DNA of 64,000 bases, taken from positions 1-64,000 of the forward strand of contig JALTJN010000100.1 of the NCBI GenBank assembly GCA_027076405.1, written 5' to 3'. Shown here in pieces: positions 1 to 7,917 of the stretch (the stretch's first letter is position 1; each line of letters starts with the position of its first letter). The translations under genes and the position numbers were made by a program. Source of the stretch: Chromatiales bacterium (GTDB lineage: Bacteria; Pseudomonadota; Gammaproteobacteria; UBA6429). The notes below the pieces were generated by a model. That model ran no database searches. It was given only the letters and a program-made list of their open reading frames with translations, and had not been told where the DNA came from.

Positions 1-1
1 A

Positions 2-347
2 TGGTGGGCCTACTTGGACTCGAACCAAGGACCAAGGGATTCACATTATCTTGATATTTCTATCGAGTGCGGACTATATCACCACCCTCAGCACAATTAA
101 TTGCCTGTTAGGGTGCGGGACGCTCTAGCCTGTTATTAAGAACGCTTGGCATTAAAAAATAATACCAGTTCTCAGGTAGTCTCTGCACCTTCCGAAAGTG
201 TACTTTCGGCTTGGCTCAGGATTGCCATCAGCCTATATAAAATAGCTGTTAAGGTTTCCCTGAATTCATCCCGTTCATTTCATACCTTTCAGTATGAACG
301 CACCATTTTGATGAGTCCCCTGCTCTAACCAACTGAGCTATAGGCCC
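2..347 (-). tRNA. ileX: tRNA-Ile(CAU) gene interrupted by a group I intron
   Basis: Read on the minus strand, 347..311 gives the acceptor strand GGGCCTA, a D arm and the 5' half of an anticodon arm ending in CTCAT. Positions 41..2 give AATCCCT, a 5-nt variable loop, a T arm with TTCGAGT, the acceptor strand TAGGCCC and an encoded ACCA end. Joined, the halves form a normal cloverleaf with a 7-base acceptor stem and loop CTCATAA, anticodon CAT. The GGGCC acceptor end and anticodon fit the lysidine-modified tRNA-Ile2 better than tRNA-Met. In E. coli ileX also lies near rpoD, so the location is ancestral. The gene is split between anticodon base 36 and base 37. Confidence 0.95.
42..310 (-). ncRNA. 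Group I self-splicing intron in the anticodon loop of tRNA-Ile(CAU)
   Basis: The 269-nt insert carries all four conserved group I core elements in order on the minus strand: P-like AATTCAGGGAAACC (266..253), Q-like AATCCTGAGCCAAGCC (223..208), R-like GTGCAGAGACTAC (188..176) and S-like GATATAGTCC (80..71). The 5' exon ends in U and the intron ends in G (complement of position 42), as group I splicing requires. A GTG at 303..301 can pair with exon CAT, with U-G at the splice site. Hairpins are visible for P2 (about 274-298), a palindromic P6a (192-209) and an extra arm between R and S (about 136-175). No homing endonuclease ORF is present. The same tRNA and site carry the well-studied Azoarcus intron. 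Confidence 0.93.
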
Positions 348-476
348 AAAACGAGGGCTATTCTACACCATAGTTGTTTATATTAAAATTAAGTATTGTG
401 AATTTAAAAAATAGCTACAGACAAATTGTATTTTATTAAGGCATTGAAAATTAAGTACTAAAATAAGAAAACCCCA

Positions 477-560
477 GTCATTGCGAGCGTAGCGTGGCAA
501 CCTCATAATAAGAGCGTGGTGTTGGAGATTGCCGCAGTCACTTTGTTTCTTCGCAATGAC
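477..560. repeat. Dispersed palindromic repeat (GTCATTGCGAG type)
   Basis: The stretch starts with gtcattgcgagcg and ends with ttcgcaatgac, and has a ggagattgccgc segment inside. This matches a small palindromic, non-coding repeat scattered through many proteobacterial genomes. I see one copy in the window, in the tRNA-rpoD gap (348-636). The rest of that gap holds no gene I can support. Confidence 0.6.
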
Positions 561-636
561 ATGAGGTGAAAGCATCAATGTCTTAATTGAAGGTTAGATC
601 CGAAGATGCTTTTTATTTGATATTTAAAATAAGAGA

Positions 637-2469
637 TTACTCAATATCCAGGAAGCTACGTAAATGATCAGAACGACTTGGGTGACGTAATTTGCGCAAT
701 GCCTTGGCTTCAATCTGACGAATACGTTCACGGGTAACATCAAACTGCTTACCGACTTCTTCCAGAGTATGATCGGTATTCATATCAATACCAAAACGCA
801 TACGTAATACTTTTGCTTCACGAGCGGTTAAGCCTTCCAGAATACCCTGTACGGTTTCACCCAGACCACCTGCTGTTGCAGACTCGACCGGAGACTCAAC
901 ATTTTGATCTTCAATAAAGTCACCAAGGTGTGAGTCTTCATCATCACCAATCGGTGTTTCCATTGAGATAGGTTCTTTGGCAATCTTAAGTACTTTACGT
1001 ACTTTATCTTCAGGCATTTCCATGCGTTCAGATAATTCTTCCGGTGTTGGCTCACGTCCCATTTCCTGTAGCATTTGACGAGAGATACGGTTTAACTTGT
1101 TAATCGTTTCAATCATGTGTACCGGTATACGAATGGTACGTGCCTGATCAGCAATTGAGCGGGTAATAGCCTGACGAATCCACCATGTTGCATAAGTTGA
1201 GAATTTGTAACCACGACGGTATTCGAATTTATCCACCGCTTTCATCAAGCCAATGTTGCCTTCCTGAATTAAATCAAGAAATTGCAGACCACGATTGGTG
1301 TATTTTTTCGCAATGGAAATAACCAGACGCAAGTTAGCTTCAACCATATCTTTTTTCGCGCGGCGGGCTTTTGCTTCGCCAATCGACATTTTACGGTTGA
1401 TTGCTTTAATTTCACTAATTTTTAAACCACTTTCATTGCCAATTTTAACCAGCTTGGTTTGTGCTTTAAGTACTTCATCGTGATGTTCTTTTAAAACTTC
1501 AGAATAACTTTCACCTGCAGCTATGTGTTGATCTAACCATTTAAGATCTGTTTCACTATCCGGGAAAGTGGTGATGAATTGTTTACGTGGCATATGTGCC
1601 TGCTCAACACAGACATCTAGAATAATTTTTTCCTGAGCACGAATACGTGTGATTAAGCTACGCATGTTGAGCTGAATCACCATTGTCATTTTTGGTGTCA
1701 GCTTAAGCTGTGCAATTTGAGTCAGTATAGATTCAAGTGCTGCTTTTGTTTTGGGATCTTCATTACCGTATTTTTGTAATGCTTCAATGTGTTCATTATG
1801 TAATTTTTCGAGTAAGGTAAAGCGTTCATGCGCTTCTTCGACATCGATACCGGTATCGACTTCTTCCTCTTCTTCTTTTGCATTGCCTGCGGTTTTATTT
1901 GCATTTGCTGCTGCAATTTCAGCAGGAGTCGGAATATTGTCAGGCGCATCCGGATCAAAGAAGCCAGAAATGATGTCGGTTAACTTCATTTCTTCTTTGG
2001 CAATTTTTGCGTAAGAGTCTAATAAAATAGAAATGGTTTGCGGGTAAGAGGCAAGTGCAGCCATCATGTGGCGTAAGCCGGCTTCAATACGCTTTGCGAT
2101 CGCAATTTCGCCTTCGCGCGTGAGCAATTCAACCGTTCCCATTTCCCGCATATACATACGAACAGGGTCGGTGGTTCGGCCAAACTCGCTATCAACAGCG
2201 GCTAATGCCTGCGCGGCTTCTTCAGCAGCATCTTCATCGACTGAGTTGCCGGCTTCAGCAAGGGTATCTTCATCGGGGGCTTTTTCATGTACGGTGATAC
2301 CCATGTCGTTGATCATGCCAACGATGTCTTCAATTTGCTCCGGATCAACAATGGTATTTGGTAAGTGATCATTGACTTCGGCATAAGTCAGGAATCCCTG
2401 CTCTTTTCCTTTAGCAATCAATATCTTAAGTTGGGATTGTTGTTGTTCTTGATTTAATGCTTGCGACAT
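637..2469 (-). CDS. rpoD: RNA polymerase primary sigma factor RpoD (sigma-70)
   Basis: The 610-residue protein is the length expected of a gammaproteobacterial housekeeping sigma factor. It has an N-terminal region 1.1, a region 1.2 ([11 protein letters not shown]), a long acidic non-conserved insert, and the region 2 core ([39 protein letters not shown]). Region 3 and a region 4.2 helix-turn-helix ([20 protein letters not shown]) follow near the C-terminus. It directs core RNA polymerase to -10/-35 promoters of housekeeping genes. It lies 102 bp downstream of dnaG on the same strand, the classical order of the macromolecular synthesis operon, although rpsU is not next to dnaG here. Confidence 0.99.
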   Translation of the reverse strand: MSQALNQEQQQSQLKILIAKGKEQGFLTYAEVNDHLPNTIVDPEQIEDIVGMINDMGITVHEKAPDEDTLAEAGNSVDEDAAEEAAQALAAVDSEFGRTTDPVRMYMREMGTVELLTREGEIAIAKRIEAGLRHMMAALASYPQTISILLDSYAKIAKEEMKLTDIISGFFDPDAPDNIPTPAEIAAANANKTAGNAKEEEEEVDTGIDVEEAHERFTLLEKLHNEHIEALQKYGNEDPKTKAALESILTQIAQLKLTPKMTMVIQLNMRSLITRIRAQEKIILDVCVEQAHMPRKQFITTFPDSETDLKWLDQHIAAGESYSEVLKEHHDEVLKAQTKLVKIGNESGLKISEIKAINRKMSIGEAKARRAKKDMVEANLRLVISIAKKYTNRGLQFLDLIQEGNIGLMKAVDKFEYRRGYKFSTYATWWIRQAITRSIADQARTIRIPVHMIETINKLNRISRQMLQEMGREPTPEELSERMEMPEDKVRKVLKIAKEPISMETPIGDDEDSHLGDFIEDQNVESPVESATAGGLGETVQGILEGLTAREAKVLRMRFGIDMNTDHTLEEVGKQFDVTRERIRQIEAKALRKLRHPSRSDHLRSFLDIE

Positions 2470-2571
2470 AAAAGCCTTCTTAACTGTTTAAACAATATCA
2501 GAGCGTAAAACCAACGAATTATACACTAGTTTTAGGCAATTTCTTCCTATATATATAGCAAATATATGCGA

Positions 2572-4371
2572 TTAGTCCGGTTTTGAAGCACTTTTTGCTG
2601 CATATATTTGCTGCAAGAGCATTTTATACTCTGCCATTTCAGCTTCATTCAGTGCGCTGTGGTCTAATTTTGCCTGTAAATCGTCGTAGCGAAGATCAAC
2701 AGACTGTTTTATCAGCGTTTTCATTACGGCAATAAATTCTATTTCAAGCGCATCATCTTCTAAATCAGGTGGTTCACTGGCTAATTTTGCCAGATGATTT
2801 CCGTAGGGCGATTCACGCCAGCGCTCAATGAGAGCACTAGTACTTAAATCGGGGCTAATCTTTAAAATTTCAAGTACTTCCAGTAATAAATCCATACCTG
2901 GAAGGTCGAGACTTTTTAAAACCTCGGTGTTTTCACCATTTTCAGCCCAGCGTTTTGCAATACCTGGTTGGTGTAGTAAATAGGTAATGGCCTTACGTAC
3001 CGGTGTCATCTGGCTATTCATTTTTGCTTTTCGGGCAGGTTTAAAGCGCCGGCTGACTGGGGCTGCATTAGCTGTTGATAATTCAACCCGGCCTAATTTT
3101 TCCAATTGCTCAAACATGAGCTTTCGATATATACCCTCGGGCATTTTCGCTAACATGGGGCGTGCTGTTTCCACTAACTTTGCTCGACCGCCAATGCCAC
3201 TTATATCGGCTTCTTGGGTCAATTGCTTGAACAAATATTCAGAAAAAGTTTGTGATTGTTTTACCTCGGCTTCAAAGGCATCTTTACCGATTTTTCGGAT
3301 ATAGCTGTCCGGGTCTTCACCATCGGGTAAAAACATAAAGCGGGTTTCACGGCCATCTCGCATTTCGGGCAGGCACATTTGCAAGGCGCGCCAGGCGGCA
3401 TCTTTGCCTGCTCGATCACCATCAAAACAAAAAACAACTTCAGAGGTCAGCTGAAATAGGCGCTGCAGGTGATCTGCGGTAGTCGCGGTACCTAATGTGG
3501 CGACGGCATAATGCACATCAAACTGAGCAAGCGCGACCACATCCATATAGCCTTCCACCACCATTAAACGGGGTATATCGCGCAAGGTTTGTCTTGCCTC
3601 ATACAAACCATAGAGTTCGCGGCCTTTATGAAAAAGCGGTGTTTCGGGGGAGTTAAGGTATTTTGCGCCCTCTTTGTCCGCAGTTGGCGAATTACTGGGT
3701 AAAATACGACCACCAAAAGCAATACAGCGACCACGCCTGTCGCGAATAGGGAACATAATACGATCCCGAAAACGGTCATAACATTTACCGTTATCTTTTT
3801 TGATCAGCATACCTGTTGTTACCAGGGCTTTTTCACGTTCCGGTGATTGACCAAGGGCTTTGATTAAATTGTCCCAGCCATCGGGAGCAAAGCCGATGCC
3901 ATAAATTTTTGCAACTTCACCACTGAGCCCGCGTTCTTTGAGATAAGCGACTGCTTTTGCGCTATCGGTATGTTGACGTAATTGTGTTTGAAAAAATTGA
4001 TCAGCCTGCTGCATTAAATCATATAGATCGGTTTGTGCTTTTTTAATGGCCGGATCAGGTCGTTGCCCACCTTCATAGGGTACTTCAAGTCCCTGACTTC
4101 GCGCCAGCTCTTCAATTGCTTCGGGAAAAGGTAAATGCTCATACTCCATCAAAAAACCAATTGCCGAGCCATTCGCCTTGCAACCAAAGCAGTGATAAAA
4201 CTGTTTATTTTGGCTGACGGTAAAAGAGGGGGTTTTTTCCGAATGAAATGGACAGCAAGCAGTATATTCCTTACCTTTTTTCTTTAATGGCACCCGCGAA
4301 TCAATCACCTCGACGATATCGACACGATTTAAGAGATCATCAATGAATTGTTGTGGAATACGGCCAGCCAT
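2572..4371 (-). CDS. dnaG: DNA primase DnaG
   Basis: The 599-residue primase synthesises RNA primers at the replication fork and is recruited by the DnaB helicase. The N-terminal CHC2 zinc-binding domain shows C40, H43, C61 and C64 (CCPFHSEKTPSF, FYHCFGC). The catalytic core carries the TOPRIM motif (VVEGYMDVVAL) and the acidic FCFDGDRAG motif. The C-terminal part, after about residue 440, fits the helicase-binding domain. It is the first gene of a dnaG-rpoD pair. Its usual partner rpsU is about 12 kb away, and toxin-antitoxin remnants begin immediately upstream of the start codon. Confidence 0.99.
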   Translation of the reverse strand: MAGRIPQQFIDDLLNRVDIVEVIDSRVPLKKKGKEYTACCPFHSEKTPSFTVSQNKQFYHCFGCKANGSAIGFLMEYEHLPFPEAIEELARSQGLEVPYEGGQRPDPAIKKAQTDLYDLMQQADQFFQTQLRQHTDSAKAVAYLKERGLSGEVAKIYGIGFAPDGWDNLIKALGQSPEREKALVTTGMLIKKDNGKCYDRFRDRIMFPIRDRRGRCIAFGGRILPSNSPTADKEGAKYLNSPETPLFHKGRELYGLYEARQTLRDIPRLMVVEGYMDVVALAQFDVHYAVATLGTATTADHLQRLFQLTSEVVFCFDGDRAGKDAAWRALQMCLPEMRDGRETRFMFLPDGEDPDSYIRKIGKDAFEAEVKQSQTFSEYLFKQLTQEADISGIGGRAKLVETARPMLAKMPEGIYRKLMFEQLEKLGRVELSTANAAPVSRRFKPARKAKMNSQMTPVRKAITYLLHQPGIAKRWAENGENTEVLKSLDLPGMDLLLEVLEILKISPDLSTSALIERWRESPYGNHLAKLASEPPDLEDDALEIEFIAVMKTLIKQSVDLRYDDLQAKLDHSALNEAEMAEYKMLLQQIYAAKSASKPD

Positions 4372-4436
4372 GCACTAAGTTTACAGGTGAATTGAATTGG
4401 TGAGTAATTTTTTGTGAGGGCGGAGTTAAATTTTAA

Positions 4437-4514
4437 GCAGTACCGGATTGGCGCATCACTTTTGAATTTCGGGGTGAAGATGCTTATGTTATCAATTATG
4501 AAAATTATCACTAG
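4437..4514 (+). pseudogene. C-terminal remnant of a HigB/RelE-type toxin
   Basis: Only the last 25 codons survive in frame, ending DWRITFEF...INYENYH then TAG. The WRI(T/C)F and terminal YH residues are typical of HigB 'killer' toxin C-termini. A stop codon (TAA at 4434) lies directly before the fragment and no upstream toxin body is recognisable. The spacing to the higA-like start (stop, then aggag, then ATG at 4524) is that of a real higBA operon, which supports the call despite the short length. Confidence 0.6.
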
Positions 4515-4523
4515 AGGAGTTTT

Positions 4524-4798
4524 ATGATGTTAATCCCGCACCCTGATGAGGTTATAAAAGAGTTCTGTATTGAACAACGGAATTGTCTGTGACCTAGACA
4601 GCAAAAGCACTTGGTGTGAGCCGAAAAACAATGTCGAATATTTTAAACGGCCACGCCGGAATTAGTCCTGAAATGGCAATTAGTTTGTCTATTGCATTTA
4701 ATACCTCACCAGAAAGCTGGCTTAACCAGCAGTTACAAATATGATCTTTGGTCTGCTGAAAAAGAAAGAAATTAACGGTGAAAAAGTTGGTTGCGTAA
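4524..4798 (+). pseudogene. Degraded HigA-type antitoxin (XRE family)
   Basis: Translation starts LIPHPDEVIKEFCIE and stops at codon 23. It resumes in another frame with [40 protein letters not shown] and NQQLQ, then shifts again to [11 protein letters not shown] and ends VKKLVA. Together these rebuild an almost complete HigA antitoxin. At least one premature stop and two frame changes make it non-functional. It follows the HigB remnant after a good ribosome binding site (aggag). Confidence 0.85.
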
Positions 4799-4835
4799 AT
4801 TATTGGTTTACTTATGTTTATGGTGTTCACGGCTA

Positions 4836-4976
4836 TTATGACTTCGGTACGGCAATACCAGAAAAATAAACCTGTCCCAGTTTTTGAGACAACTGGGTTT
4901 GGTTTAAGCTCAGTTCTGTCATGTAAGCTTCACGCAATACAATGCCGGGGTGTAGTGGTTTTGTATTTTTGATCAT
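4836..4976 (-). pseudogene. Truncated second HigA-type antitoxin
   Basis: The minus-strand frame from ATG at 4976 reads MIKNTKPLHPGIVLREAY then LSLNQTQLSQKLGQV. This is the N-terminal third of a HigA-like XRE antitoxin (HPGEVLRE and QTxLAxxLG motifs). After about residue 36 the similarity ends abruptly in unrelated residues and a stop at 4836, so the recognition helix and C-terminus are gone. A plausible ribosome binding site (aaggataagag) precedes it. It faces the first remnant and appears to have been cut where the two meet. Confidence 0.7.
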
Positions 4977-5049
4977 TCTCTTATCCTTTATGGTGGTTCT
5001 CTATTTCCAAAATCAACAATCAATCCAATACTTCCTTTGTAATTGATTG

Positions 5050-5101
5050 TTTTATCAATTACTAGATGAATTTTATTAAAATAGGCCTATAATTGATAAA
5101 A
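5050..5101. promoter_or_regulatory. Inverted repeat operator upstream of the HipBA-type operon
   Basis: A perfect 12-base inverted repeat, ttttatcaatta (5050-5061) and taattgataaaa (5090-5101), lies 21 bp before the antitoxin start codon at 5123. Such paired sites are typical operators for autorepression by HipB-family DNA-binding antitoxins. The role is inferred from position; the repeat itself is directly visible. Confidence 0.65.
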
Positions 5102-5122
5102 GCATCAATTATAGAGAGTGTT

Positions 5123-5383
5123 ATGAAAGCCAAACCAGAGCAACAAGAAGCCTTTGAGCAACTATTAAATGAAGTGCTGGCGCGAGGAGCAGAGCAGGGC
5201 ATGGATGCGAAAACCATGGCGAAGCGTTTGCCGATTTCTGCCGAAACTTTGTCGCGCATGAAGGGACGAAAAAATGGGGATTTTGCCACTCTGGATGCAT
5301 TAGGCCGGTTAGTCGGGTTACGACTGGCCTTTGTGCCGGATGACGATGCGCTGGAAACCATTCGCAAAGGCGAGTTTTTTTAG
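5123..5383 (+). CDS. HipB-like antitoxin, helix-turn-helix protein
   Basis: This 86-residue protein precedes a HipA-family kinase with no gap and is predicted to be its antitoxin and operon repressor. The segment AKRLPISAETLSRMKGRKN fits a helix-turn-helix recognition unit, followed by the short strand LAFVPDDD common at the end of HipB/XRE antitoxins. I chose ATG 5123 (after gagagtgtt) over an in-frame ATG at 5093, because the earlier start would fall inside the operator-like inverted repeat. Its length is close to E. coli HipB (88 residues). Confidence 0.75.
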   Translation: MKAKPEQQEAFEQLLNEVLARGAEQGMDAKTMAKRLPISAETLSRMKGRKNGDFATLDALGRLVGLRLAFVPDDDALETIRKGEFF

Positions 5384-6784
5384 ATGGCGATCAGTACAGA
5401 CAAGCATGCGGTAATTTGGACGCGGACAAAAGATGGTCCACTGAAAATGGCGGATATGGTGGTGACTCCAAAGCAAACCCGCTTTAGTTATACCCGTGAG
5501 TTTGTTGAATACGATGCGGAGTATGGTGCGAAGCATCTTGCCGGCGGGGTGTCGTTATTAGCGCCACCACAGCAATATAAAACTGAACAGGTGACCTATT
5601 TAGCCAAAGACAGTATTCCACTTTATCCGCGTTTAATGAGTATGTTACCGGCAAGAAATGAAAATAATATTCAGCGCCGTCTTTATACCCGCATACTGGA
5701 AAAATCCGAGCTGCCCCCCAAGCCGGGCCTGGATACTGACTGGGAAATTTTATTATTATCGGCACATAATGGTATTGGTCATTTAGATGTTTTTCGTGAT
5801 GATCGCGTAGCAGAAAATTATTACCATCATCCTGAAGAGCGTCATTTACTCACCTCACGTTCGGCCTACTGGAAACAAATTCAGGCAGAAATTCAAAACA
5901 CCGTTTACGATATTGATAGTGATGAGTTACTCGATGCCTTTGGCCCCACGCCTTCGGTTGGCGGCATGATTCCAAAAATACTGGTGTCGATTCCTGATAC
6001 ACAAAACTGGCAAGGTGAGTTTGCCAGCCCCGGAACTTCGAAAGTGGACGGGGTGAAGTATGTTGATGTTATTTTAAAAATTGAACCGATGGGTTATGAA
6101 GGTGTACTGGCATTAGAAGCATTGTGTCTTGAGCTTCATCAGGAGATGGGTTTTGAAGTTCCGCAATTCTGGTTATCACATATTGATGGTATGCGAGTAT
6201 TGGCAATCAAGCGGTTTGATCGTTCAGAAGAAGGTTGCCCTATTCCGATGGAATCTTTTTATTCGGTTTTTGCGATTGGTGATAAATACTTTCAAAGTAA
6301 TGCAGATACCGATCTGGAAGAAATGGCGTATCGAATTGCCCGCATTGGTAAAGTCGCCAATTTAGATGTTCGTGCAACTCAGCATGATTTATATAAACGT
6401 CTGCTTGTTGCCTTGTTTACCGGGAACGGTGATCTGCATTTAGAAAATTTATCTTTTCTTGGTGGAGCAGAAAATGTGAAATTATCACCTGTTTATGATC
6501 CTGCTCCAATGCGTGCATGGTCTCGTCATAATACACGTTTTGCTATTCCGCTTATTTTTGATGACGAGGTAGGTGGCTTAAGAGAAAATATTATTAAGTT
6601 GGGCGAAGCCTATCAATATACAAAAAAACAGGCAGAGGCTTTAGTCGAAGAAGTTGCGGATAAAACAAAAGATTATTTACAACGTGTTGAAGAGTTAGTT
6701 GATGTGCCTCAGCAGAATAAAACATTATTGATTGAAACAATAAATAAAGAACGTGATATTTTAATTAAGAACAATGTTGAATGA
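5384..6784 (+). CDS. HipA-family serine/threonine kinase toxin
   Basis: The 466-residue protein has the HipA layout: an N-terminal domain with LAGGVSLLAPP, a glycine-rich nucleotide loop SVGGMIPKI (191-199), the catalytic-loop motif GNGDLHLEN (347-355; D350, N355) and a metal-binding YDPAP (371-375). HipA kinases phosphorylate translation factors or tRNA synthetases such as GltX and so induce growth arrest. The substrate of this protein cannot be read from sequence. The catalytic residues look intact, so the pair may be active, unlike the HigBA remnants next to it. Confidence 0.85.
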   Translation: MAISTDKHAVIWTRTKDGPLKMADMVVTPKQTRFSYTREFVEYDAEYGAKHLAGGVSLLAPPQQYKTEQVTYLAKDSIPLYPRLMSMLPARNENNIQRRLYTRILEKSELPPKPGLDTDWEILLLSAHNGIGHLDVFRDDRVAENYYHHPEERHLLTSRSAYWKQIQAEIQNTVYDIDSDELLDAFGPTPSVGGMIPKILVSIPDTQNWQGEFASPGTSKVDGVKYVDVILKIEPMGYEGVLALEALCLELHQEMGFEVPQFWLSHIDGMRVLAIKRFDRSEEGCPIPMESFYSVFAIGDKYFQSNADTDLEEMAYRIARIGKVANLDVRATQHDLYKRLLVALFTGNGDLHLENLSFLGGAENVKLSPVYDPAPMRAWSRHNTRFAIPLIFDDEVGGLRENIIKLGEAYQYTKKQAEALVEEVADKTKDYLQRVEELVDVPQQNKTLLIETINKERDILIKNNVE

Positions 6785-6822
6785 AAATGCTGTTTTGTTA
6801 TTTTTTAAAATGGTTATAAATG

Positions 6823-7650
6823 ATGCCTGAAGGACCGGAAATTCTACGTGCCAGAGATGAAATTGCAGGAGTGCTAGAGCAAAGCCCGGTAACGAATATA
6901 TTTTTTGCCTTTAATAATTTAAAGCCTTATCAAAGTAAACTAAAAAACAAACGTATTGTGGCGGTCAGTGCTAAAGGTAAAGCAATGCTGATTCGCTTTG
7001 CTAATGGTTTTACGATTTATAGCCATAACCAGCTTTATGGTAAATGGGTTATTTCACCAGATGGTAAAACACCCGATGTTAAGCGGCAGTTACGTATTTC
7101 TATTCATACCCATAAAGGAGCTGCCTTTCTTTATAGCGCTTCAGATATCACCGTTCTAAAAGATCATGAGCTTGCAGTTCACCCTTATTTAAGTAAATTA
7201 GGGGTGGAGCTGTTATCAGAAACGACGACCCAAAAAAATATTTTCCAACGGCTGATGATGTTTCGAAAATCAAAACGTAGTCTTATGACTCTGTTACAGG
7301 ATCAAACTATTCTGGCAGGTATCGGTAATTATTTATGCTGTGAAATTTTACACGTGTCGGGGTTACACCCTGAGACTCATATATGTGATCTCAATGAACA
7401 ACAATTGAAACAGCTTGCAAAACAGAGTTTTCGACTAACCTGGCAGTCTTATAAAACGGCAGGTATTACTAATTTACTTTCACTCGCTAATAAAAAGGCA
7501 AAACAGGGTATTGCGTTTGAAGATTATCGATTTTATGTTTACCGCAGAGAAGGGCTTGCCTGTTACCGGTGTGGAGAGATTATTGTGAAAGATAAATTTT
7601 CCGGACGAATGGGGTATTGTTGTTTACATTGTCAGCCATTAAATATTTAG
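6823..7650 (+). CDS. nei: Endonuclease VIII (Nei), base excision repair glycosylase
   Basis: Nei removes oxidised pyrimidines and cleaves the abasic site. The protein begins MPEGPEILRARDEI; the catalytic amine is Pro2, so the true start must be ATG 6823, not the ATG directly before it at 6820. It shares SHNQLYGKW, YSASDI and LLQDQTILAGIGNYL with E. coli Nei and ends in a zinc finger (CYRCGEII and CCLHC). At 275 residues it is slightly longer than E. coli Nei. It is a single gene ending 19 bp before the convergent feo operon. Confidence 0.93.
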   Translation: MPEGPEILRARDEIAGVLEQSPVTNIFFAFNNLKPYQSKLKNKRIVAVSAKGKAMLIRFANGFTIYSHNQLYGKWVISPDGKTPDVKRQLRISIHTHKGAAFLYSASDITVLKDHELAVHPYLSKLGVELLSETTTQKNIFQRLMMFRKSKRSLMTLLQDQTILAGIGNYLCCEILHVSGLHPETHICDLNEQQLKQLAKQSFRLTWQSYKTAGITNLLSLANKKAKQGIAFEDYRFYVYRREGLACYRCGEIIVKDKFSGRMGYCCLHCQPLNI

Positions 7651-7669
7651 TCGTGGCTATTATATTTTC

Positions 7670-7915
7670 CTAAATGAATTTCACTTTAACCTGATTGTTT
7701 GTCCAGGTGTATATTTCAGTTGATGCACTGTCGCATTGATTACAACTACTGCCGCAGCTTGCAGCGGTTTTTTGCTGAATAATTTTACCTTTGCGTATCC
7801 ATATTTTTAACATCTCTCGTATTGCATCGGGCTCAGTATCAAAATGCAAAGCGATATCTTCAAGACTGACTTGTCCTCGCTGTTGTATATATTTTTTGAT
7901 ATCAGACAGAATCAT
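7670..7915 (-). CDS. feoC: FeoC-like small regulator of ferrous iron transport
   Basis: This 81-residue protein is the last gene of feoABC, starting 2 bp after feoB. The N-terminal part (ILSDIKKYIQQRGQVSLEDIA) fits a winged-helix fold. It is followed by a cysteine cluster CGSSCNQCDS, as in FeoC proteins that bind an Fe-S cluster. FeoC is thought to modulate FeoB stability or transcription. Identification rests on the cysteine pattern, size and operon position. Confidence 0.88.
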   Translation of the reverse strand: MILSDIKKYIQQRGQVSLEDIALHFDTEPDAIREMLKIWIRKGKIIQQKTAASCGSSCNQCDSASTEIYTWTNNQVKVKFI

Positions 7916-7917
7916 AG

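Noticed and set aside
146..328. A 60-codon open frame across the tRNA region
   Set aside because: It overlaps the group I intron and the 5' tRNA exon on the opposite strand, and its sequence resembles no protein.
378..578. A 66-codon minus-strand frame in the tRNA-rpoD gap
   Set aside because: It runs through the palindromic repeat, whose complement explains its arginine-rich segment.
1751..2368. Plus-strand open frames opposite rpoD
   Set aside because: They are antisense to a well-conserved gene and show no family motifs.
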